64,000 nt of DNA from contig JAQWTL010000041.1 in assembly GCA_029242715.1 (NCBI GenBank), forward strand, positions 62,001 to 126,000, given 5' to 3'. Below, in pieces: positions 1 to 9,500 of this stretch. The DNA comes from Phycisphaerales bacterium (GTDB lineage: Bacteria > Planctomycetota > Phycisphaerae > Phycisphaerales > SM1A02). The translations under genes were made by a program, and so were the position numbers. Every line of letters starts with the position of its first letter. Position 1 is the first letter of the stretch. The notes beneath the pieces are model-generated. The model saw only the letters and a program-made list of their open reading frames with translations, was not told the DNA's origin and searched no databases.

Positions 1-458
1 GTCTCTGGTGAGCCGAGTCCGAACAGGCAACTCACGGAAGAGATGATGATCGTGTCGCCACGGGAAAGCAGGCTGCTTGTGGCGGCAAGACGCAGACGAT
101 CCAGATCATCATTCCGAGCGGCATCTTTCTCAATGTAGATGTCACGCTGTGGGATATAGGCTTCCGGCTGGTAGTAGTCGTAGTAACTCACGAAGTAGCT
201 GACCGCATTCCCCGGGAACAGATCTCGCATCTCTTCGTAGAGTTGGGCCGCCAGTGTCTTGTTATGGCTGATGATCAGGGTTGGCCGACGGGTCTTCTCG
301 ATCACATTGGCCATTGTGAAGGTCTTGCCGGTGCCAGTTGCACCCAACAGTACCTGGTGGTGGTGACCGGAATCAATCGATTGTGACAGCGCTTCGATCG
401 CTCCGGGTTGATCACCGGTTGGCGTGAAGTCACTGACGATCTTGAAGTTGGAGTCCAT
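1..458 (-). CDS. uvrB: UvrABC excinuclease subunit B (UvrB), N-terminal part only
   Basis: The 152 visible residues are the N terminus of UvrB, the damage-verifying helicase-like subunit of nucleotide excision repair, which receives lesions from UvrA and recruits UvrC. Seen: a Walker A motif GATGTGKT at residues 39-46, and the aromatic beta-hairpin region ([14 protein letters not shown], about residues 90-104) that family knowledge assigns to threading a DNA strand. The start [18 protein letters not shown] is typical of the family. The gene runs off the left edge, so most of the protein is missing. It lies 72 bp downstream of gcvH on the same strand and could be co-transcribed with it, but no functional link is known. 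Identification is firm. Confidence 0.95.
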   Translation of the reverse strand, partial: MDSNFKIVSDFTPTGDQPGAIEALSQSIDSGHHHQVLLGATGTGKTFTMANVIEKTRRPTLIISHNKTLAAQLYEEMRDLFPGNAVSYFVSYYDYYQPEAYIPQRDIYIEKDAARNDDLDRLRLAATSSLLSRGDTIIISSVSCLFGLGSPE

Positions 459-530
459 GGAGAGTGGTGCCTTGCGTCTGAAGACCCGGCTCCGCCAGTG
501 GACCTGGAAAGGATCTCGATGCGGAGACGG

Positions 531-914
531 TCAGATCAGCGGGTAACGCTCATCGTAGGTAGCCTGATCCATCAGGGTATCTGGAGCAGTGGCATCCACC
601 ACATTGAGGCGTACGAGCCAGCCATTGCCATAGGGATCACGGTTGAGCACAGCGGGATCCCCCGCAGCAGCTTCGTTGATTTCCGATATCTCGCCGGTGA
701 AGGGGGAGTACACGTCGCTGGTTGTCTTGACCGATTCGACTTCACCCAGGGAATCACCGGCCGTGATGGCGGTGCCCGGGGATTGCATCTCGACATAGGT
801 GATGTCGGTCAATTCGTTAGCGGCGTACTGAGTGATGCCGATAGTGACGGTTTCGCCACTCACCTGGTACCACTCGTGGCTTTCTGAATACAGTCGATCG
901 GATGGGGTACTCAT
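531..914 (-). CDS. gcvH: Glycine cleavage system H protein
   Basis: 127-residue lipoyl carrier of the glycine cleavage complex. It shuttles the aminomethyl group from the P protein to the T protein and is reoxidised by the L protein. The lipoylation site is seen as GEVESVKTTSDVYSP with the acceptor lysine at residue 63. The N terminus (SESHEWYQVSGETVTIGIT) and length match the family. I chose the ATG at 914, preceded by AGGA at a usable distance, over an in-frame start 30 bases upstream, because the family begins at this point. gcvT, gcvP and the L protein are not in the window, so the complex must be completed elsewhere in the genome. Confidence 0.95.
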   Translation of the reverse strand: MSTPSDRLYSESHEWYQVSGETVTIGITQYAANELTDITYVEMQSPGTAITAGDSLGEVESVKTTSDVYSPFTGEISEINEAAAGDPAVLNRDPYGNGWLVRLNVVDATAPDTLMDQATYDERYPLI

Positions 915-1018
915 GAGTATGAATCCTGGCTTTGGGTGTGGCATGGTAGCAGGGGGGCTGGTCCCGGGGATCGCGGCAGCGGGGGCCGAATCGATCCGGT
1001 AGACTTTCAGGACTCAAC
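915..1018. promoter_or_regulatory. Divergent intergenic region gcvH / TIM-barrel gene
   Basis: 104 bp between two divergently oriented genes, so both promoters should lie here. On the plus strand TAGACT at 1000-1005 resembles a -10 box and would give a leader of only about 7 bases before the ATG at 1019. No convincing -35 box is visible. Weak evidence. Confidence 0.3.
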
Positions 1019-1810
1019 ATGACCCTGTTGCTGACGCTTTCGACATCTTCCCTGAATGGCCTGTTCAATGACCCCGAAAAGGGGCCGGATTCGCTTTTGG
1101 ATGTCCCTCGGTTTGCCATGGATGACCTGGCGCTCAGGGGTCTCTATATCAACACCTCGATGCTGGCTGGCTGGTCCCTGAAGGAATTCGACATCCTCCG
1201 TGATCGTGCCGACAAGGCGGGCTGCCCCTGCCTGGTGCTGGCCGATGAAGAGACGCTGGCTATTGGGTCTGAGGACCCGACGGTTCGTGAAGATGCTGTC
1301 AGCCGAATCGAGCGACTTTCGGTTGCTGGCAATCGCCTGGGCTGCAACGCGGTAGCGATCAAATGTGGTGATGTGAAGGATGAAGCAGGGGCCGAGCGGG
1401 CAACTGAAGCAATCAGAGGCTTGATGGCGACGATCGAACGTCATGAGTTGAATCTCCTGTTCAGGCCGACAGATGGCCTCATGGGAACACCAGATGGCGT
1501 CACCGATCTGGTGAAGCGAGTCGGGGGATTCCGAATCGGGGTTCTGCCCATTTATGGAACAGCCCATTCCCAGGAAGAGGAAATTGAACGCCTTCGAAAA
1601 CTGGCACCCTATGCAGGGGCCATGTTCTTCCAGGTCGATTCCTACGTAGGCAAGTCAGGGCATAAGGGAGTCGACCTGTCGCTGGGTATCGAGACTCTCA
1701 AGAGGGTCGGGTATGCCAGCACGGTTGCCATCGAGTACGTAGGAAAAAATCCACTGAAGGATCTCGAAAAGGCCCGTGATGAAATGCAGGCCGCTATCGA
1801 GGCCGAGTGA
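1019..1810 (+). CDS. TIM-barrel sugar phosphate isomerase/epimerase-like protein
   Basis: 263 residues resembling the xylose isomerase-like TIM-barrel superfamily (sugar phosphate isomerases/epimerases, AP endonuclease 2 fold). Seen: alternating beta strands and helices, a late strand VAIEYVG carrying the conserved terminal glutamate, and a region ending in SLGIETLKRVGY typical of the last helices. The strand that usually carries a metal-binding glutamate reads LLFRPTD instead, so metal binding and catalysis may be altered. Substrate unknown. Its stop overlaps the cmk start (TGATG), so it is probably first in an operon with cmk and plsC. The family call is fairly safe, the function is not. 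Confidence 0.6.
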   Translation: MTLLLTLSTSSLNGLFNDPEKGPDSLLDVPRFAMDDLALRGLYINTSMLAGWSLKEFDILRDRADKAGCPCLVLADEETLAIGSEDPTVREDAVSRIERLSVAGNRLGCNAVAIKCGDVKDEAGAERATEAIRGLMATIERHELNLLFRPTDGLMGTPDGVTDLVKRVGGFRIGVLPIYGTAHSQEEEIERLRKLAPYAGAMFFQVDSYVGKSGHKGVDLSLGIETLKRVGYASTVAIEYVGKNPLKDLEKARDEMQAAIEAE

Positions 1811-2520
1811 TGGCCCAGTCCGCGTCCACACCTTCTTGCATCATCACAATCGACGGTCCTGCGGGTACGGGTAAAAGTACGATTGCCAGATCATTGGCTG
1901 AGCAATTGGGTCTTGATTGCCTTGACACCGGTGCGTTGTACAGGGCCGTCTCCTTGCTGGCACTTGAATCAGGTGTATCTGTCGAAGATGGCCCCGCCTT
2001 GGCGTCTTTGGCAAAGCAGGCTGACTTGCGATTTGACTGGTCCGATGATCCGCCAAGTCTATGGATCGGTGACCGTGTTGTTTCCGAGAGAATTCGGGAT
2101 CTTGATGTGAGCAGCCAAGTCAGTGCTGTTGCCAGTCAACCAGAACTTCGGGCGGTCCTGGATGCCACTCAACGCAGTATTGCGAAGGATCATCCTCGCC
2201 TCGTCACCGAAGGGCGAGACCAGGGTTCAGTAGTGTTCCCCGATGCCGATGTCCGCTTCTTTCTGGATGCTGATGAAGACGTGCGAGCTCAGAGGCGAGC
2301 TCGCCAGATGGCCAAGCGTGGTAATCGAGTGGATGAAGCCCTGATCAGGAGTGATATCAGGCAACGAGATCAGTTCGATCGAAGTCGGGCAGCAGCGCCT
2401 CTTGTTCAGCCGGAAGGCTCTGTTCTCATAGACAGCACAGATCTCACGATTGAACAGGTTGTTGAACGCATGGTGGACGTGGTTCAAGATACCGTTCCAG
2501 GGATCGGCACAGATCCATGA
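1810..2520 (+). CDS. cmk: Cytidylate kinase
   Basis: 236-residue cytosolic CMP/dCMP kinase that makes CDP/dCDP from ATP and CMP/dCMP. Seen: P-loop GPAGTGKS at residues 16-23, the nucleotide-binding DTGALYRA segment, the family signature EGRDQGSVVFPDAD (usually GRDIGTVVFPDA) and a lid with paired arginines. I prefer the ATG at 1810 to the GTG at 1807: GAGG at 1799-1802 lies 7 bases before 1810, and TGATG overlaps the upstream stop. The 3' end overlaps plsC by 4 bases (ATGA), implying translational coupling. A cmk-plsC pair is a recurring bacterial arrangement. Confidence 0.93.
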   Translation: MAQSASTPSCIITIDGPAGTGKSTIARSLAEQLGLDCLDTGALYRAVSLLALESGVSVEDGPALASLAKQADLRFDWSDDPPSLWIGDRVVSERIRDLDVSSQVSAVASQPELRAVLDATQRSIAKDHPRLVTEGRDQGSVVFPDADVRFFLDADEDVRAQRRARQMAKRGNRVDEALIRSDIRQRDQFDRSRAAAPLVQPEGSVLIDSTDLTIEQVVERMVDVVQDTVPGIGTDP

Positions 2521-3314
2521 CTCGCATCACGCCATGGTATCGCTTCAAACGCCGGAACAATCGTCGTTCACGATTGGCGATGTTCGTCTGGTGGACATTG
2601 GTGCCATGGTTCCTGATTCCTATCTGGCGATTGCTCTACGTTTTCAAGATCAACCATCGTGAAAAGTGCCCAAATAAAGGCCGTGTTCTAGCCGTGTGCA
2701 ACCACCAGTCGATGCTGGATCCAATGATTGCCGGCTTGGCTCTTCACTCAAGAGGTTTTCGACCTTTGGCGCGAAGTTCCCTCAAGCAAGACACGCCTCG
2801 CCTGGTGTACTGGCTGCTTTGTCGCTATGACGCGATCTTCATCAACCGCGAGAATCCTGGCCCTTCCAGCCTGAAGAAGGTTCTGTCAGAACTCGAGAAT
2901 GAACGTCTTTCAATCATCTTCCCGGAAGGAACTCGCAGCCCTGACGGCACCGTTAAAAAGCTTGAAACCGGTGTGTGGTTGTTGATTCGCCGAGGAGGTG
3001 CCCCGATTCTGCCCATGGCAGTCGACGGCGCCAGAGACGTGATGCCGCCAGGAGGCAAGTTGAAATGGCGGGGACGCTTCCAGGTGCTCTTGGGGGATCT
3101 GATTCCTTGCGAGACATTGCTGGAAATGGGCAAAGAGGCGGCCCTGGAACACCTGCGGCTTGTCATAGATGATCTTCGCATGGAACTTCGGGAAAAGATT
3201 CGCAGAGATACGAATGGTCGTTGGCCACTACCGGGTCCGGCTGATACCTCCTTGCGAGATACGCTGACTGCGGGACCTGCTGAAAAGGCACCAGCAACAG
3301 CGACGGGGGACTGA
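2517..3314 (+). CDS. plsC: 1-acyl-sn-glycerol-3-phosphate acyltransferase (PlsC family)
   Basis: 265 residues. It acylates lysophosphatidic acid to phosphatidic acid at the inner membrane. Seen: an N-terminal hydrophobic anchor at about residues 20-44, the catalytic H-x4-D box NHQSMLD (62-68), and the phosphate-binding FPEGTRSPDG (135-144). The C-terminal stretch after about residue 230 is rich in Ala, Pro and Thr and is probably a tail. The start overlaps the cmk stop by 4 bases, and the CPA2 antiporter gene begins 4 bases downstream. Acyl donor (acyl-ACP or acyl-CoA) cannot be told from sequence. Confidence 0.88.
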   Translation: MTRITPWYRFKRRNNRRSRLAMFVWWTLVPWFLIPIWRLLYVFKINHREKCPNKGRVLAVCNHQSMLDPMIAGLALHSRGFRPLARSSLKQDTPRLVYWLLCRYDAIFINRENPGPSSLKKVLSELENERLSIIFPEGTRSPDGTVKKLETGVWLLIRRGGAPILPMAVDGARDVMPPGGKLKWRGRFQVLLGDLIPCETLLEMGKEAALEHLRLVIDDLRMELREKIRRDTNGRWPLPGPADTSLRDTLTAGPAEKAPATATGD

Positions 3315-3318
3315 AGCC

Positions 3319-4971
3319 ATGGAAGCCTGGAACATTCTCGGGGATGTCGTCCTGCTCCTGGCTGCAGCAGCCATGGTCGGCATGCTGTTTGAGCGACTGG
3401 GTGCAAGCAGCATCATCGGTTGCATGATCGCTGGCATGCTCATGGGGCCCGGTGTCCTGGGTTGGGTGGCCAGTGAAGCCGAGGACATCGAGCACATTGC
3501 CGAGATCGGTGTAGCGTTGCTCTTGTTCACGATCGGTCTTGAAATATCCCGTTCAAAGTTGCGGACATTCGGTGCTCGTGGGATCGGGGCCGGAGTTCTG
3601 CAGGTCACAGCCACGTTGTTCATCGGGGCACTCCTCGCCAAACTGTTCGGGCTGTCCTGGCCATCATCGCTGGCAGTGGGCGCCATCATTACTTTGAGCA
3701 GTACGGCAGCCGTTGCACGGGTTCTGACAGAACGATCCGAGGTGGATTCACTTCACGGTCGCATGTCCCTGGCGGTCCTCATCGTTCAGGATGTTGCGCT
3801 GGTTCCCTTGCTTCTGATGGTGACCTTCCTTGGTGATTCGAGTGATTTTCAGGAAGTTGTCGGACAGGTTGGGCAGGCTGCCGGCCGAATCGTGGTCTAC
3901 ACAGTGGTGCTCTTCCTGGCGGGAGTGCTTCTGATTCCACGGGTGTTTCGTTCTTCAGCAGCTTCTGGCAATCGGGATCTGCCTGTCGTTCTGGCTGTCG
4001 TGATCTGTCTTCTGGCGACATGGATCTCCTGGAGACTGGGACTTTCACCAGCATTGGGTGCATTTGTTGCCGGGCTCGTGCTTGCTGATTCAGCATTTGC
4101 AAGGCAGATACGTTCCGACGTTGCAACCTTGAAGGCAGTCTTTCTGACACTCTTCTTTGCATCCATCGGGATGCTTGCAGATCTTCCATGGTTGCTGGAA
4201 GGATGGCATCTGCCACTGGTCCTCGCCATATCGCTGGGCATCGTTGCCTTCAAGGCGATCATTGCGACGATCGTCGTTCGATTTGTGGGAGGAACATTGC
4301 CGATTGCCGTGGCGGTCGGTGCCTGCCTCGCTCAGCTTGGCGAATTCTCCTTCGTGCTCGGTGCCGTTGCTCGCAGTAACGGCCTTTTGGACACCTTCAC
4401 TTTTCAGGTACTCACCTCATCTTCACTCATCACGTTGATGCTGGTTCCGCTGCTGGTAGGGCGAGCCCGGTGGATCGTCAAGATTGTTGACCGTTTTCAA
4501 AAAGGAGATGGGTCGATTGCACGGGCTGACGTGGGAGTAGATCTCACGGGCCATACCATCGTGATCGGGGCAGGACCTGCGGGACGATCTGTCCTTCGTG
4601 ATCTGATCGAACATGATGTGGCAACCGTCGTGATCGAGGCCAATCCTGCAACAGTCCAGCTGGTGGGCAAACTCGGGATGCATGCCGTCCTCGGAAATGC
4701 TTCCCGCCCCGAAATTCTCCGGGAAGCCGGTTTGTCCACTGCCCGTGTCGTTGTCGTGACGGTTCCGGATCCCGAGGCAGCAGCAATGGTGGTGGAACAG
4801 GTTCGAAGTTCCGCACAAGATTGCAAGTTGATCGTTCGATGCCGGTACAACGTCCATGCGGCGCGCCTGGTGGCTGCTGGTGCCGACCATGTGATTCTGG
4901 AAGAAGACAAGGTCGGTGAAGCCCTCGGATCGCTGGTTGTGGAGGAACTGGGGTTGAACCAGGAGGACTGA
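3319..4971 (+). CDS. CPA2-family monovalent cation:proton antiporter with RCK/TrkA-N domain
   Basis: 550 residues in two parts. Residues about 5-390 form a polytopic transporter with 12 or so hydrophobic segments, including LSSTAAVARVL (from about 126) and AQLGEFSFVLG (from about 335), both typical of CPA2/Kef-type carriers. From about residue 411 a Rossmann RCK_N domain starts with HTIVIGAGPAGRSV, a nucleotide-binding loop that in KefB/KefC/YbaL-type proteins gates K+/H+ exchange. A full RCK_C domain seems absent, since the protein ends at HVILEEDKVGEALGSL and a short tail. Probably last in the cmk-plsC operon. Ion specificity (K+ or Na+) is inferred only. Confidence 0.82.
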   Translation: MEAWNILGDVVLLLAAAAMVGMLFERLGASSIIGCMIAGMLMGPGVLGWVASEAEDIEHIAEIGVALLLFTIGLEISRSKLRTFGARGIGAGVLQVTATLFIGALLAKLFGLSWPSSLAVGAIITLSSTAAVARVLTERSEVDSLHGRMSLAVLIVQDVALVPLLLMVTFLGDSSDFQEVVGQVGQAAGRIVVYTVVLFLAGVLLIPRVFRSSAASGNRDLPVVLAVVICLLATWISWRLGLSPALGAFVAGLVLADSAFARQIRSDVATLKAVFLTLFFASIGMLADLPWLLEGWHLPLVLAISLGIVAFKAIIATIVVRFVGGTLPIAVAVGACLAQLGEFSFVLGAVARSNGLLDTFTFQVLTSSSLITLMLVPLLVGRARWIVKIVDRFQKGDGSIARADVGVDLTGHTIVIGAGPAGRSVLRDLIEHDVATVVIEANPATVQLVGKLGMHAVLGNASRPEILREAGLSTARVVVVTVPDPEAAAMVVEQVRSSAQDCKLIVRCRYNVHAARLVAAGADHVILEEDKVGEALGSLVVEELGLNQED

Positions 4972-4978
4972 TCCTGGC

Positions 4979-5017
4979 GTGCCCTCGGTTCCGTTGTAAC
5001 GGAGCCATGGAGGGCAC
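4979..5017 (+). promoter_or_regulatory. Hairpin that buries the ribosome binding site of the comM-like gene
   Basis: Seen: arms 4979-4986 (GTGCCCTC) and 5010-5017 (GAGGGCAC) pair perfectly, and inside them 4987-4994 pairs with 4999-5006 with one G-U wobble, leaving a 4-base loop and a 3-base bulge. The Shine-Dalgarno GGAGG at 5009-5013 is in the 3' arm, 7 bases before the TTG start at 5021. The structure could restrict translation of the downstream gene, or act as an attenuator or weak terminator for the antiporter gene, because a T-rich stretch follows. The regulatory role is inferred. Confidence 0.5.
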
Positions 5018-5020
5018 GAG

Positions 5021-6505
5021 TTGATTTGTTCTGTTTCCAGTTTCGTACTTGATGGCATCGAGGCCATGACCTGCCAGGTCGAGGTCGCGATTACGCCAGG
5101 TCAGGTTGCCGGCACATCCATCGTGGGGCTTCCGGATGCAGCGGTTCGGGAATCCATTGAGCGTGTTCGCGCAGCCGTCCTGAACAGCGGCTATGCCTGG
5201 CCTGATGGATATATCACGATCAACCTCGCTCCTGCCAGCGTTCGAAAAGAAGGTCCTGTCTACGACTTGCCCATCGCTATAGCGGTTTTGATGGCAGGGA
5301 GAACAATTGATTCAACAGGTTTGGAAAAAGCCCGTCGTATCCACATGGCAGGAGAACTGGCACTGGACGGAGCGATCCGGACAATTCGTGGTGCCACATC
5401 ACTGGCGGTACTGGGAAGCAACGGGCAGATTGACGGCATTGTCATTCCTTCTGGCAACACTGTGGAGGCCAGTACTGTTCAAGGCGTGCCTGTGTATCCC
5501 GCAGTTCACCTCAGTGAAGTTGTTGCCTGGTTGAATGACCAGGGAACATTGAAGCCAGCGGTCTACTCGCAGGTTCCAGTGAATTCACACACCGAGGATT
5601 TTGTAGACGTCTTTGCTCAGGAAGGTGCCAAGAGAGCGCTTGCCGTAGCTGCAGCAGGTTGCCATAACGTACTGCTGCTTGGTCCTCCGGGGACAGGGAA
5701 GTCGATGCTGTCCAGATGCTTGACTGGGATCTTGCCTCCTCTGACCAATCAGCAGGCAGTTGAAGTTCTGCAAGTTCGATCATGCCTCGGTCTGGCCGAG
5801 TCAAGTACCTGTACACATGTTCCGCCGTTTCGCAGTCCTCATCATTCGGCGACAGCGGCTTCAATCATCGGTGGAGGAAGCAACCCGCGACCAGGTGAGA
5901 TTTCTCTTGCTCACAATGGGGTGCTCTTTCTCGATGAGTTGCCCGAATTTCCGCGAGCTGTTCTGGAGACGCTTCGGCAGCCACTGGAGGAACATGCAGT
6001 CACCATCGCCAGGGCTGCAGGTGCCGTTCGTTACCCGGCTCGATGCCTGCTGATTGCTGCCATGAATCCGACCCGTGACGGGCGTAGCCCAGGACGACGC
6101 GGCGCGGATGCGATGGCCATGTTGTCGGCTCCCTTGCTGGATCGAATCGATCTGCATGTCGAGGTACCCAGTGTGCCGTTCAGAGTCCTTCGACAGGCCA
6201 GAAGGGGCAAATCAACCCGTGAACTTGCCAGTACGGTTCAGTCTGCGCGTGACAGGATGTGCGCTCGCCAGGGCGGTATTCTCAATGGTCACCTGACGGG
6301 GCGCGAGCTGGATCAGCAGGGTTTGTTCGATCATGATGCGCTCGATTCGCTGGAAGAGGCCATGCAGTTGCTTGACCTCAGTGCCCGAGCGTGGAATCGC
6401 CTGAGAAGAGTTGCGAGGTCCATTGCTGATCTTGATGGCTTTGAAAGAGTGAGCGTGGCACAGGTTTCAGAAGCGGTTCAGTATCGTTCCGCTTCCTTGG
6501 AGTGA
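5021..6505 (+). CDS. comM: YifB/ComM-type Mg-chelatase-like AAA+ ATPase
   Basis: 494 residues. N-terminal domain with SVSSFVLDGIEAMTCQVEVA and GLPDAAVRESIERV (ChlI/Lon-S5-like fold), then an AAA+ core with Walker A LLLGPPGTGKSMLS (about 218-231) and Walker B LFLDELPEF (about 302), and a C-terminal winged/lid region. In competent bacteria ComM is a hexameric branch-migration helicase in natural transformation. Its role in planctomycetes is unknown. Odd: where relatives carry a cysteine cluster after AAMNP (MNPCPCG and CxC), this protein reads MNPTRDGRSPGRRGAD with no cysteines. The start is TTG at 5021, backed by GGAGG, and the family N terminus begins here. Confidence 0.85.
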   Translation: MICSVSSFVLDGIEAMTCQVEVAITPGQVAGTSIVGLPDAAVRESIERVRAAVLNSGYAWPDGYITINLAPASVRKEGPVYDLPIAIAVLMAGRTIDSTGLEKARRIHMAGELALDGAIRTIRGATSLAVLGSNGQIDGIVIPSGNTVEASTVQGVPVYPAVHLSEVVAWLNDQGTLKPAVYSQVPVNSHTEDFVDVFAQEGAKRALAVAAAGCHNVLLLGPPGTGKSMLSRCLTGILPPLTNQQAVEVLQVRSCLGLAESSTCTHVPPFRSPHHSATAASIIGGGSNPRPGEISLAHNGVLFLDELPEFPRAVLETLRQPLEEHAVTIARAAGAVRYPARCLLIAAMNPTRDGRSPGRRGADAMAMLSAPLLDRIDLHVEVPSVPFRVLRQARRGKSTRELASTVQSARDRMCARQGGILNGHLTGRELDQQGLFDHDALDSLEEAMQLLDLSARAWNRLRRVARSIADLDGFERVSVAQVSEAVQYRSASLE

Positions 6506-6532
6506 CCTGGACGTGTTCTTCTATCGTGAGTA

Positions 6533-9500
6533 TCAGAGCCCGGGGGCAAAGCCGCGACGCATCGTGTTTTCACAGACAACACGAGGTACTACGAACTGGG
6601 CCAGGTAATCCCGCCCACCAGCCTTGGATCCAATACCTGACATGCCGAAGCCGCCGAATGGCTGACGGCCGACCAGTGCACCGGTGCAGTTGCGATTGAT
6701 GTACAGGTTGCCGACGCGATACTCCCGACGAGCTTGCTCGATATTGGAGGGCATGCGGCTGAAGATGCCACCCGTCAACTTGTACTGAGTCTGGTTGGCA
6801 ATCTCGAGGGCTTCATCAAGAGTCTTCACCTGGATCATTGCCAGGACCGGGCCGAAGATTTCCTCGCGAGCCAATCTGTGTTCGGCGGTGATTCCAGTGA
6901 AGAGGTGGGGACTGACGTAAGGCTTGCCCACACTGGCTTCCAGCCCATCGGGTATTGGCAGTTCAACTGCCAGAGTGCCTTCCTGCCGACCGATTTCAAC
7001 ATACGACCGAATCTTGTCAGCGGCTTCCTGATCAATGACCGGGCCGATATCCGTACCGGGAATCATCGGATCGCCAATCGTCAGTGTGCGAATGGACTCG
7101 ATGAGTCGATTCGAGAAGATTTCAGCTGCAGATTCCAGCACAATGACCCGGCTGCACGCGGAGCACTTCTGCCCCTGGAAACCGAAGGCGCTTTGGCGAA
7201 CGGCATGTACTGCTTCATCAAGGTCTGCTGAGGCATCAATGATGATTGCGTTCTTGCCACCCATTTCACACACGACGCGTTTCACGAATGGTTGATCAGG
7301 CGGTGTCGTACCAGCGGCGGAAATGATGTCCAGTCCGACGGCCTTTGAACCAGTGAAGGCAATCAATGCGGTGCGAGGATCTCGTACAAGATGAGCGCCT
7401 ACCGTTTCGCCCTGGCCAGGGAGGAAGTGGAGTACGTCCTTGGGCACACCTGCTTGATGCAGGATGTCGACGAGAAGCTTGGCAATTCCGGGCGTCTGTT
7501 CAGCAGGTTTGAGAATGACCGTGTTGCCTGTTACCAGGGCTGCAACCGTCATTCCGCAGGCAATGGCCAATGGGAAGTTCCATGGGCTGATGACTACGGC
7601 AACTCCGCAAGGCTCATGGAATTCAGAATCATGTTCACCAATGAATTGACCCAGACGACGTGGGTTGAACAGGCCCATGGCTTCACGAGCGTAGTACTCG
7701 CAGAAGTCGATGGCCTCGCAGACATCCGCATCAGCTTCACGCCAGATCTTTCCGGATTCGCGGATGATGACACCGGACAGTTCGTCCCGTTGTGAACGAA
7801 GTCGGGCGGCGGCATCAAGAAGAATCTGGCTTCGGTGAGCAGGGGATTGATCTCGCCAAGCCGGGAACGCCTTGCTGGCGCGTTCCAGGGCGTTGTCCGC
7901 ATCCTGGATCGTTCCATCATTGGCGACATGCGGGACCTTCGTATTGGCAATGGTCTTCTGGAAGGCTTCTCGTTGCGTTGATCTTGAGAAGTCATGCATG
8001 GACTCAGTGAAGAAGGGCTTGCCTTCAGCGAGTTCATCTACGACATCAGATAGAGAATGACGTTCGGATTGAGATTGAATGCGTTCGATGCCAGGGTCGC
8101 TTTCGAACTGCAGGTGCGGCGTTCCCAGAAGGGCCTCGGATGAAAGCTCTTCATCATGACTGCCACGCAACCATGATTCGTTGGATGTGTTTTCCAGCAA
8201 TCTTCGAACGAGGTAGGCCATTCCGGGGATCATCTCGCCAACGGGGACGTATTCCCGAACGCGGTGACCACGCCCTGTCATGGTGGCCTTCATTCCATCT
8301 GCCATTCCGTGAAGCATCTGGAATTCAAGTGCTTCCTTGGGAATGGACTCTCGTTCGGCAATTGCCAGGCAGCAGGCGATTGATCGAAGGTTGTGAGATC
8401 CCACGGCAAGTTTGACACCGCCTTGTTCAGTGGAACGTGGGAACTGACGCAGGAACTGGTCGGCCATGCGTTCGAAGCATGCATCCGTATCCGATTTGCG
8501 ACTCCAGACCGGGATGGGCCAGCCTTCCATTTCTGCCCGGATGGTCTCCTCATCCCAGTAGGCACCCTTGACGAGCCGTACGGTTACCTGTCTTCCGGAC
8601 TTGGCGGCCCATTCAGTGATGCGTCTGGCGTCATCATCCCCTGAACGAAGATAGGCCTGCATCGCAAGCCCCGCTGTGAAGTCATATTCTTCGCAACACC
8701 GCATGAACAGATCGAGGGTGAGGTCCTTGATGCCCTCGTGCTCCATGTCGAAGTTGACCAGGACGTTGTTCTTCTTGGCGGCTTGGAGAATTGGCGACAA
8801 TGCTTCCATGAGACCGTCAATCGAACCAGTGGAATCGATCGGATCCGTTCTCGCATAGAGCGAGCTGATCTTGATCGACACGTTCGTTCTTGGAATGGGT
8901 CCCAGATGATCTTGATCGAGCACAGGTTTCTCAGGCCACTGATTCACTTCCGATGGAAGTGTTTCGACCAGGTCCATGTAACGTGCCTGGTAGGCGGCAG
9001 CTTCGGCATCGCTGAGACAGGCCTCGCCGAGGAGATCGACCGAGAACGCCATGTCCTGATCCCACAAGGCTCGAATCTGGGGAAGGGCTGAAGTCGCATC
9101 AGTTCCCGCTATGAAACGAGCCGCCATGGATTCAATCTGTGAGCTGATCGTCTTCGTGAGCGTCTTCTTGAGCAGTCCACCGGCTTTCAGTCCAACGCCC
9201 ATCCCCGAGGGAAGTGTGACACCTGGCTGACTCAGATAGTCCATCAGGTGTGAGTGCACCTGTTCAGGAGTCTTGAGTGTCGGAAAGGTATCGATGAACC
9301 TGAAGAGCTGGACCTTGAACCCTTCATCCTTCATGGCCCAGTTCATGAGCTTGTCGGACCAGAAGGCGGAAGACATGACTCCAGTGCGTGCCTTACGGGC
9401 ATCCGCGAGGAGTTCATTTCCGATCTCTAGGATGCGTTGTTCCGTAGCCGAGTCATGGTAATCAAGGTCGACACCATGGCTGGATTCGTTCACTTGATTG

